A stretch of 64,000 nt of DNA from Phyllobacterium sp. 21LDTY02-6 (lineage in GTDB: Bacteria; Pseudomonadota; Alphaproteobacteria; Rhizobiales; Rhizobiaceae), in contig NZ_JAMJWD020000002.1 in the NCBI RefSeq assembly GCF_023554255.2, positions 982,004-1,046,003 on the forward strand. Reading direction: 5' to 3'. The position numbers were made by a program, and so were the translations under genes. The notes below the pieces were generated by a model. That model was not told the origin of the DNA, did no database searches, and worked only from the letters and a program-made list of their open reading frames with translations. This document shows, piece after piece, positions 58,098-64,000 of the stretch (its first letter is position 1; each line of letters opens with the position of its first letter).

Positions 58098-58367
58098 ATG
58101 GTTGATGTAACGATCTATACGCGAAATGGTTGTGGCTTTTGCACGGCTGCGGTGAGCCTCCTGAAGAAGAAGGGGGCGGAATTCGTCGAGCACAATGCCA
58201 GCATCGATCCATCGGCGCGGCAGGAGATGCTGGCGCGAGCCAATGGCCGGACGACGTTTCCGCAGATTTTCGTCGGCAAGACCCATGTCGGCGGCTGCGA
58301 CGATCTCTATGCGCTGGAAAATGCCGGGCGGCTCGACAGCCTCCTCGCCACCGGCGAACTGGTTTGA
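58098..58367 (+). CDS. grxC: Glutaredoxin 3
   Basis: This 89-residue dithiol glutaredoxin has the active site Cys12-Gly-Phe-Cys15. Its TFPQIFVGKTHVGGCDDLYALE is the glutathione-binding segment. It reduces disulfides in the cytoplasm using glutathione. The start at 58098 (MVDVTIYTRNGCGFC) is preferred over an in-frame GTG at 58086. It begins a run with the nitrilase, DUF1178 and transporter genes. Confidence 0.95.
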   Translation: MVDVTIYTRNGCGFCTAAVSLLKKKGAEFVEHNASIDPSARQEMLARANGRTTFPQIFVGKTHVGGCDDLYALENAGRLDSLLATGELV

Positions 58368-58376
58368 GGTAGAAAG

Positions 58377-59243
58377 ATGAGCGTTTTTCGAGCTGCCGCC
58401 ATACAGATGCGATCCGGGGTCGATCCGGAGCGCAATGCCGCCGACCTGACCCGGCTTGTCACCGAGGCTGCCGGCAAGGGCGCCGCCTATGTGCAGACGC
58501 CGGAAATGACCGGCTCGCTGCAGCGGGACCGGGCCGCGCTGCGCGCCGTGCTGAAGGACGAGCGTGACGACGTCATCGTTCGCACCGCCTCCGAGCTTGC
58601 GGCAAGGCACGGCATCCATCTTCACATCGGCTCGACGGCCATAGCGCGGGACGACGGCAAGATCGCCAACCGGGCCTTTGTTTTCGGCCCGGACGGCAAG
58701 GTGATCGGCCGCTACGACAAGATCCACATGTTCGACGTCGATCTCGACAATGGCGAAAGCTGGCGCGAATCGGCAGCCTACGAGCCGGGCCTCGATACGG
58801 TCGTCCTCGACCTGCCCTTCGCGCGGATCGGCCTTGCCGTGTGCTACGACGTCCGCTTTCCGCAATTGTTCAGGGCGCAGGCGCTGGCCGGCGCGGCGGT
58901 GATCACCGCGCCCGCGGCATTCACCCGGCAGACCGGCGAGGCGCATTGGCAGGTGCTGCAACGGGCGAGGGCGATCGAGAACGGCGCCTTCATGATCTCG
59001 GCCGCGCAAGGCGGCGTGCATGAGGACGGCCGCGAGACCTATGGCCATTCGATCATCGTCGGCCCATGGGGCGACGTCCTGGCCGAGGCGGATCATGCCG
59101 ACCCTGCGGTCATCGTCGCCGATATCGACCCGTCGCTGAGTCTCGCCGCACGCGGCAAGGTGCCCAATCTGAAGAATGCACGGCCCTTCGGCGTGATCGT
59201 CGAGAACAAGGGCGAGACGGAGAGGCTGGCCGCTGCATCATGA
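58377..59243 (+). CDS. Carbon-nitrogen hydrolase (Nit2-like)
   Basis: This 288-residue nitrilase-superfamily amidase has the catalytic triad Glu43 (QTPEMTG), Lys115 (RYDKIHMFDVD) and Cys156 (AVCYDVRFP). The Nit2/omega-amidase type of motif pattern suggests hydrolysis of 2-oxoglutaramate or deaminated glutathione. The gene follows grxC by 9 bp, fitting a glutathione-related role. Its stop overlaps the DUF1178 start by 4 bp. Confidence 0.93.
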   Translation: MSVFRAAAIQMRSGVDPERNAADLTRLVTEAAGKGAAYVQTPEMTGSLQRDRAALRAVLKDERDDVIVRTASELAARHGIHLHIGSTAIARDDGKIANRAFVFGPDGKVIGRYDKIHMFDVDLDNGESWRESAAYEPGLDTVVLDLPFARIGLAVCYDVRFPQLFRAQALAGAAVITAPAAFTRQTGEAHWQVLQRARAIENGAFMISAAQGGVHEDGRETYGHSIIVGPWGDVLAEADHADPAVIVADIDPSLSLAARGKVPNLKNARPFGVIVENKGETERLAAAS

Positions 59244-59653
59244 TACGGTTCTCGCTGCATTGCGACAAGGATCACGAATTCGAGGGGTGGTTCCGAAGCA
59301 ATGCCGATTTCGACGCGCAGACGGAAAAAGGCCTGATCTCCTGCCCCAATTGCGGCTCGCGCGCGATCGGCAAGGCGCTGATGGCGCCTTCGGTCTCGAC
59401 CGGGCGGCAGAAGGAGAAGATTGCCGTCGCCGTCAGCCAGATGACCCGGGAAATGAAGGAACTGGCGCGCAGGATCCGCGAAAACGCCGATTATGTCGGC
59501 GCGGAATTCGCCGAGCAGGCGCGCAAGATGCATTTCGGCGAGATCGCGCCGCGCGGCATCTATGGCGAAGCGACGCCTGACGACGTGGAGGAATTGCTGG
59601 ATGACGGGGTCGAGGTGATGCCTCTGCCGGTCTTCCCGGAAGACCACAACTGA
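59240..59653 (+). CDS. DUF1178 family protein
   Basis: This 137-residue protein of the DUF1178 family has Cys8 and a Cys35-Pro-Asn-Cys38 pair (CPNCGS), likely metal ligands. The N-terminus MIRFSLHCDKDHEFEGWFRS is typical. The C-terminal half contains RGIYGEATPDDVEELLDDGVEVMPLP. The function is unknown. It is the third gene of a grxC-nitrilase-DUF1178 run that is common in this order. Confidence 0.92.
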   Translation: MIRFSLHCDKDHEFEGWFRSNADFDAQTEKGLISCPNCGSRAIGKALMAPSVSTGRQKEKIAVAVSQMTREMKELARRIRENADYVGAEFAEQARKMHFGEIAPRGIYGEATPDDVEELLDDGVEVMPLPVFPEDHN

Positions 59654-59688
59654 TCTTTTCGAAGCCAGTCCCAGCGCGGAAGCCAGCC

Positions 59689-60579
59689 ATGCCCCTTTTC
59701 AACTCCGCGCCGGTTCTTCTCGTCCTGACGGGCGCATTCCTCGGCCTCACCCTGCCATTCGGCAAGCTTGCCTTCGCCGCCGGCATCAGCCCGTCGGTCT
59801 GGGCCTGGGTGATATCGACGGGGGCCGGCGTGGTCCTGCTGGCGGCCCATCTCTTCGCCGGCGGCCGGCCGCGCCTCGATGGGCACAGGCTGCGCTATTA
59901 TCTCGTCGCGGCGCTCATATCCTATGCCGCGCCCAATGTGATGACGCTCTCCGCCATACCCCATCTCGGCGCCGGCTATACCGGCATCATGTATACGCTC
60001 TCGCCGATCTTCACCCTGCTTCTGTCGCTGCTGTTCGGCATGCGCCGCCCCAACATGCTGGGGCTGTGCGGTATTTTCACCGGTTTCGCCGGTGCCGTGG
60101 TGGTGGCGTTCACGCGCGGCCAGGTCGGCCAGCCGGCCGAGACGCTGTGGGTGATCGTCGGGCTGCTCATCCCGGTGCTGCTGGCGCTGGGCAATGTCTA
60201 TCGCACGCTCGACTGGCCGCAGGATGCCCATCCGACCGAGCTTGCGGCGGGCAGCCACATCATGACGGCGGTCCTGCTCGTGCCGGCCATTCTCGTCCTG
60301 ACGGGATCGTTCCCGCTGGCGCCGCTCGGCAATGCGCCGCTGCTCGTATTGTTGCAGGTCGTCGCCTCGACGGCGATGTTCGCGCTGTATTTCCGGCTGC
60401 AGGCAGTCGGCGGCCCGGTCTATCTCAGCCAGATCGGCTATGTCGGCGCGGCGGTCGCGCTGCTGGCGGGAACCCTGTTCCTCGGCGAGACCTACCGGCT
60501 CTCCACCTGGCTCGGCGCGGCGATCATTGTCGCCGGCGTGTTGATGACGACGCGGGCGCAGCAGATGGCGCGCGCCTGA
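59689..60579 (+). CDS. EamA-family (DMT) transporter
   Basis: This 296-residue, ten-helix member of the drug/metabolite transporter superfamily has two EamA repeats, the first around GAGYTGIMYTLSPIFTLLLSLLFGM and the second ending GYVGAAVALLAGTLFLGETYRLSTW. The substrate is unknown. It lies 35 bp after the DUF1178 gene. It converges on gntK, with 10 bp between. Confidence 0.88.
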   Translation: MPLFNSAPVLLVLTGAFLGLTLPFGKLAFAAGISPSVWAWVISTGAGVVLLAAHLFAGGRPRLDGHRLRYYLVAALISYAAPNVMTLSAIPHLGAGYTGIMYTLSPIFTLLLSLLFGMRRPNMLGLCGIFTGFAGAVVVAFTRGQVGQPAETLWVIVGLLIPVLLALGNVYRTLDWPQDAHPTELAAGSHIMTAVLLVPAILVLTGSFPLAPLGNAPLLVLLQVVASTAMFALYFRLQAVGGPVYLSQIGYVGAAVALLAGTLFLGETYRLSTWLGAAIIVAGVLMTTRAQQMARA

Positions 60580-60589
60580 ACCTCGCCTG

Positions 60590-61090
60590 TCAGCCGTTCG
60601 TCTCCCGCAACCACTCCATGCTCGCCGAGATGATATCTTCCGGCCTGTGCGAAATGTCCTGCCGCAATACCAGCGGTTCTCCCGTCGGAACCTCGAGCGT
60701 CGCCAATTGGCTGTCGAGCATGGAAAGCGGCATGAAGTGGCCGGTCCGCTTGCCCATGTGGTCCCGCAGCACCTCGAGGCTGCCATCGAGATAGATGAAG
60801 GCGAGGGGGCCGCCCGCCTCCTGCCGCAACAGGTCGCGATAGCTCTTCTTCAGCGCCGAGCAGGAGACGACGATGCCATTGTCCGCCTCGGCCAGTTCAC
60901 GCCCGATCCGCCGCAGCCAGGGCCAGCGATCCTCGTCGGTCAGCGGAATGCCCGCCGCCATCTTCTCCACATTGCTTTTCGGGTGCAGCACGTCGCCTTC
61001 GACGAATGGCAGGCCAAGTCCCTTGGCGACAGCCTCGCCCACGGTTGATTTGCCGGAGCCGCTCACTCCCATCACGATCACGCGAATCAT
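60590..61090 (-). CDS. gntK: Gluconokinase
   Basis: This 166-residue kinase phosphorylates gluconate to 6-phosphogluconate. The P-loop GVSGSGKS is at residues 8-15. VEGDVLHPKSNVEKMAAGIPLTDEDRWPWL is the gluconate-binding segment of the GntK family, and HFMPLSMLDSQLATLE is a typical C-terminal part. Its ATG overlaps the stop of the SDR gene by 4 bp (ATGA), so they form a two-gene operon. Confidence 0.94.
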   Translation of the reverse strand: MIRVIVMGVSGSGKSTVGEAVAKGLGLPFVEGDVLHPKSNVEKMAAGIPLTDEDRWPWLRRIGRELAEADNGIVVSCSALKKSYRDLLRQEAGGPLAFIYLDGSLEVLRDHMGKRTGHFMPLSMLDSQLATLEVPTGEPLVLRQDISHRPEDIISASMEWLRETNG

Positions 61091-61854
61091 ATCGAAGCCG
61101 TTATGCCCCCATCTATATGCAGGACCTGGCCATTGATGAAGGAGGATGCGTCGCTTGCCAGGAAGACCGCGGCGCCCGCAAGCTCTTCCACATCGCCCCA
61201 GCGTCCCGCCGGGGTGCGTTTTTCGAGCCAGGTGGAGAATTCGGCATTCTCGATCAGCGCCTTGTTCAGCGGTGTCTTGAAATAGCCCGGTGCGATCGCG
61301 TTCACTTGCAGCCCATGTCTTGCCCAATCGGTGCACATGCCGCGCGTCAGATTGCGGACGGCGCCCTTGGTCGCCGTATAGGGGGCAATCGACGGGCGGG
61401 CAAGCTCGCTCTGGACCGAAGCGATATTGATGATCTTGCCGCGGCCGCGGCCGATCATGTGCCGCGCCACGCTTTGCCCGACATAGAACACGCTCGATAT
61501 GTTGGTTTCCAGCAATTGATGCCATTTGTCATGGGGAAACTCTTCCAGCGGCGCGCGATGCTGCATGCCGGCATTGTTGACCAATATGTCGATGGCGCCT
61601 TTTTCGGTCTCGATCGCATCGACTGCAGCGTGCACGGCGGCCGGATCGGTGACGTCGAAGGCCGAGACATGGGCCGTCAGGCCCTCGCGCTGCAATTCCT
61701 CCGCGGCGGTCCCGGCCTTGGCCTCGTCGCGTCCATTGATGATGACGGCGGCGCCGTGCATCGCCAGTCCGCGGGCGATGGCGAAGCCTATCCCCTGGCT
61801 GGATCCGGTGATGAGCGCCAGTCTGCCTTCGAGACTGAACAGAGGGTATGGCAT
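61087..61854 (-). CDS. SDR oxidoreductase, gluconate 5-dehydrogenase-like
   Basis: This 255-residue classical SDR has the cofactor motif GSSQGIG (17-23), NNAG at 93-96, and Tyr159/Lys163. The whole pattern, including PLFSLEGRLALITGSSQGIGFAIARGLA and the end GQVLHIDGGITASI, matches gluconate 5-dehydrogenase (IdnO/Gno). Pairing with gntK supports a role in the reduction of 5-ketogluconate to gluconate. It is divergent from the aldehyde dehydrogenase. Confidence 0.88.
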   Translation of the reverse strand: MPYPLFSLEGRLALITGSSQGIGFAIARGLAMHGAAVIINGRDEAKAGTAAEELQREGLTAHVSAFDVTDPAAVHAAVDAIETEKGAIDILVNNAGMQHRAPLEEFPHDKWHQLLETNISSVFYVGQSVARHMIGRGRGKIINIASVQSELARPSIAPYTATKGAVRNLTRGMCTDWARHGLQVNAIAPGYFKTPLNKALIENAEFSTWLEKRTPAGRWGDVEELAGAAVFLASDASSFINGQVLHIDGGITASI

Positions 61855-62045
61855 GACGGGAGTTCCTACGATAATGCACTCAGAGCGATCACATTACACG
61901 CTTTGGTCGATTCGCCTATGTGCGAGTCAACCAGGGAGTGTCGTCAGGCGATGCCGGGGAGAAAGTTCGAACAGAATGGGAGCTGCAACTTGGTGTTGAG
62001 GCTCTCGGTACCTATACTATTGTTTCAGCCAAAGAGGATGAGAGA

Positions 62046-63479
62046 ATGACGTTACACCAGAATCTGATTGCCGGCGAATGGGTCGGTGGGGACGCGATCG
62101 CCAATATCAATCCGTCCAACACAAATGACGTGGTCGGCGAATATGCCCGCGCCACGGCAGACGATACATTGAAGGCAATCGCTGCAGCCAAGGCGGCGCT
62201 CCCCGCATGGTCGCGCAGCGGCATCCTCGAACGCCATGCCATCTTGCGCAAGACGGCCGATGAGATCACCGCCCGCAAGGAGGAGATCGGCCGCCTCCTG
62301 TCGCGCGAGGAGGGCAAGACGCTCGCCGAAGGCATCGGCGAAACCGTGAGGGCCGCGCAGATCTTCGATTTCTTCGCCGGGGAAGTGCTGCGGCTTGCCG
62401 GCGAGGTATTGCCGAGCGCCCGGCCGAATATCGGCGTCGAGATCACCCGCGAGCCAGTCGGCGTCGTCGGCATCATCACGCCGTGGAACTTCCCGATCGC
62501 CATTCCGGCCTGGAAGATCGCGCCCGCGCTGGCCTATGGCAATACGGTCGTGTTCAAGCCTGCCGACCTCGTGCCGGGCTGTTCCTGGGCGATCGTCGAT
62601 ATCCTGCATCGCGCCGGCCTGCCCAAGGGCGTGCTCAACCTCGTCATGGGCAAGGGCTCGGTGGTTGGCCAGGCCATTCTCGACAGCGCCGACGTCAATG
62701 CGATCACCTTCACCGGCTCGGTCGGCACGGGCAAGCGCGTCGCTGCGGCCTCCATCGAACACATGCGCAAGTTCCAGCTGGAAATGGGCGGCAAGAACCC
62801 GTTCGTCGTGCTCGACGATGCGGATCTCGGCGTCGCCGTCGATGCTGCCGTCAACAGTGCGTTCTTCTCGACGGGCCAGCGCTGCACGGCATCTTCGCGC
62901 ATCATCGTCACCGAAGGGATCCATGACCGTTTCGTCGTGGCCATGACCGAGCGCCTGCAGAAGGTGGTCGTCGATGACGCGCTGAAGGACGGCACGCATA
63001 TCGGTCCTGTCGTCGATGCGGGCCAGCTCAAGCAGGACGTCGATTATATCGAGATCGGCAAGCAGGAAGGCGCCAGGCTGGCCTATGGCGGCGAGCGGTT
63101 GGAGCGGGCGACGCCCGGCTTCTACCTGCAGCCGGCATTGTTCACCGAGGCGACCAACCAGATGCGCATTTCCCGCGAGGAGATATTCGGGCCGGTGGCG
63201 AGCGTCATCCGCGTCAAGGATTACGAGGAGGCGCTGCATACGGCGAACGACACGCAGTTCGGTCTTTCGTCCGGCATTGCCACGACGAGCCTCAAGCATG
63301 CGACGCATTTCAAGCGCAATGCCGAGGCCGGCATGGTGATGGTGAACCTGCCGACGGCGGGCGTCGATTTCCATGTGCCCTTTGGCGGGCGCAAGGGATC
63401 GAGCTATGGACCGCGCGAACAGGGCAAATATGCCGCCGAGTTCTATACGACGGTGAAGACGGCCTATACGCTGGCCTGA
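62046..63479 (+). CDS. Aldehyde dehydrogenase, ketoglutarate-semialdehyde type
   Basis: This 477-residue NAD(P)-dependent aldehyde dehydrogenase has the catalytic Cys280 (FFSTGQRCTASSR), Glu246 (LEMGGKNP) and Asn148 (ITPWNFP). It most resembles alpha-ketoglutaric semialdehyde dehydrogenases (YcbD-like) that act in sugar acid breakdown, a call that fits the neighbouring gntK and gluconate dehydrogenase. The start at 62046 (MTLHQNLIAGEW) has GAGGA upstream. An intrinsic terminator follows. Confidence 0.9.
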   Translation: MTLHQNLIAGEWVGGDAIANINPSNTNDVVGEYARATADDTLKAIAAAKAALPAWSRSGILERHAILRKTADEITARKEEIGRLLSREEGKTLAEGIGETVRAAQIFDFFAGEVLRLAGEVLPSARPNIGVEITREPVGVVGIITPWNFPIAIPAWKIAPALAYGNTVVFKPADLVPGCSWAIVDILHRAGLPKGVLNLVMGKGSVVGQAILDSADVNAITFTGSVGTGKRVAAASIEHMRKFQLEMGGKNPFVVLDDADLGVAVDAAVNSAFFSTGQRCTASSRIIVTEGIHDRFVVAMTERLQKVVVDDALKDGTHIGPVVDAGQLKQDVDYIEIGKQEGARLAYGGERLERATPGFYLQPALFTEATNQMRISREEIFGPVASVIRVKDYEEALHTANDTQFGLSSGIATTSLKHATHFKRNAEAGMVMVNLPTAGVDFHVPFGGRKGSSYGPREQGKYAAEFYTTVKTAYTLA

Positions 63480-63505
63480 GGTCTGAAACTTTAGTCTGCC
63501 ATGCT

Positions 63506-63525
63506 GGCGGGGCGTTTGCCCCGCC
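63506..63525 (+). terminator. Rho-independent terminator after aldehyde dehydrogenase
   Basis: A perfect eight-pair stem (GGCGGGGC/GCCCCGCC) with a GTTT loop lies 27 bp after the stop and is followed by ATTTTGTTTTG, a T-rich tail. Confidence 0.9.
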
Positions 63526-63760
63526 ATTTTGTTTTGTGCTGTTTCTCGGCTGGCTGCCCGCGATGGTGGGGTTGTGGATAAGTATGGATTTTGCGGGGCT
63601 GGGGCGGTCTGGCTGGATTTTCGTTGGTTTTGAGGGATTTGCGGCGGAGCAGGCGGTCCAAATGCAGCTTGAACGTGGGCCGAAAGCGGGTTTGGGCCTG
63701 GATGATTGAGGGTGATTTTGGAATAGTTGCAAAAAGGCAGAAAAAACTTGTCGGTTGGAG
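63526..63760. other. Gene-free upstream region of the rrn-like promoter
   Basis: This 235-bp stretch has no gene I can support. It is T/G-biased on the plus strand and holds one TTATCCACA on the minus strand at 63573-63581 and an A-rich run just before the promoter (63731-63748), which could act as an UP element. Confidence 0.6.
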
Positions 63761-63790
63761 TTGACACTTATGAGTTAGGTTGTCTATATA
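63761..63790 (+). promoter_or_regulatory. Strong sigma-70-type promoter, probably of an rRNA operon
   Basis: TTGACA at 63761-63766 and TATATA at 63785-63790 are separated by 18 bases (17 to CTATAT). Both hexamers are near perfect. An A-rich tract precedes the -35 box. A start near 63797 would give a leader of more than 200 nt. Confidence 0.75.
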
Positions 63791-63796
63791 CGGCAC

Positions 63797-64000
63797 CAAC
63801 GAGGGCGGGACGCCGCTGGCGGTTGCTGGTTGCGCCCTAAGGTTCTCGGTGGTTCCTGACTGGATGGATTGGTATTGTCGGGGAGGGCTTTGGTCCTTTT
63901 CGGTGTTTTTTGTCCGGTTGATTTTGACGGCGGTTCTATCGTTGTCGGTTCTTTGACAATTTCATACAGAAGAAAGAGAAACGTGGGCGGCATGGTTTGT
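63797..64000 (+). ncRNA. Leader of an rRNA operon (16S beyond the window)
   Basis: From 63797 to the end no reading frame is convincing. The end reads GGTTCTTTGACAA (63948-63960), close to a boxA antitermination site, then AAGAAAGAGAAACGTGGGCGGC, a stretch I associate with the DNA just before 16S rRNA genes in rhizobia. The 16S gene itself is not reached, so the call rests on leader resemblance and the strong promoter. Confidence 0.7.

Noticed and set aside
63573..63581. DnaA box TTATCCACA upstream of the rrn promoter
   Set aside because: A single 9-mer is expected by chance about once per 130 kb counting both strands; there is no cluster and no dnaA or hemE nearby.

Overview
The window reads as chromosomal housekeeping DNA from a high-GC alphaproteobacterium of the order Hyphomicrobiales (Rhizobiales), most like the Brucella/Phyllobacterium/Mesorhizobium group. 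This rests on gene content and order rather than on a database search: aroB-bolA-(J-protein)-cobS-cobT, ftsE-ftsX-ydcF-plsC, argH-lptM-lysA-DUF4175 with tlpA divergent, hisC-tyrC opposite metX-metW, etfB-etfA-hbd, and comF-grxC-nitrilase-DUF1178. I see no phage genes, transposases, CRISPR arrays or toxin-antitoxin pairs.

Layout. 1-4.5 kb: end of aroB, bolA, a J-domain protein, and the CobS/CobT subunits of aerobic cobaltochelatase. 4.5-10.6 kb: a phytase-like lipoprotein, a queuosine-precursor (VUT/YhhQ) transporter with a preQ1-I-like riboswitch at its start codon, rpmB, DUF3108, an EamA transporter, a DUF985 cupin, gloB and a methyltransferase. 10.6-14.6 kb: metX-metW facing hisC-tyrC. 14.6-20.3 kb: DUF2125, a ChaC-type cyclotransferase, the ftsEX-ydcF-plsC envelope operon and hpt. 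20.3-28.7 kb: DUF4175 protein, lysA, lptM, argH, tlpA and a DEAD-box helicase. 28.9-41.5 kb: small envelope and metabolic genes (exoD, hbd, etfAB, rhomboid, a PduO-type cobalamin adenosyltransferase, a HIG1-like protein, BrkB, gluQRS, an AlkA-like glycosylase, HNH nuclease, dsbB, YqaA, ankyrin protein). 41.5-44.5 kb: a LysR regulator divergent from a coupled metallo-beta-lactamase-fold / alpha-beta-hydrolase pair. 44.6-48.4 kb: tRNA-Leu(CAA), sulfotransferase, CelD-like acetyltransferase and a polysaccharide flippase. 48.5-57.1 kb: secA, a parvulin-type foldase, argJ, a GNAT protein, mutT, a methyltransferase and comF. 57.1-58.1 kb: a repeat-rich non-coding segment. 58.1-63.5 kb: grxC, a nitrilase, DUF1178, an EamA transporter and a sugar-acid set (gntK, gluconate 5-dehydrogenase-like, ketoglutarate-semialdehyde-dehydrogenase-like). 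63.5-64 kb: an A-rich stretch, a strong promoter and what looks like the leader of an rRNA operon starting beyond the window.

The most notable non-coding signals are the preQ1-I-like element; an ~848-bp segment bounded by 24-bp inverted repeats and carrying several copies of a palindromic intergenic repeat, with a further half copy behind mutT; tandem 30-bp hairpin repeats between two convergent methyltransferase genes; and unexplained long dyads in the metX/hisC and secA/ppiC intergenic regions. Among the genes, the LysR/lactamase-fold/hydrolase module is the least explained. Functions are calls from recognisable motifs and family memory; no search was run.
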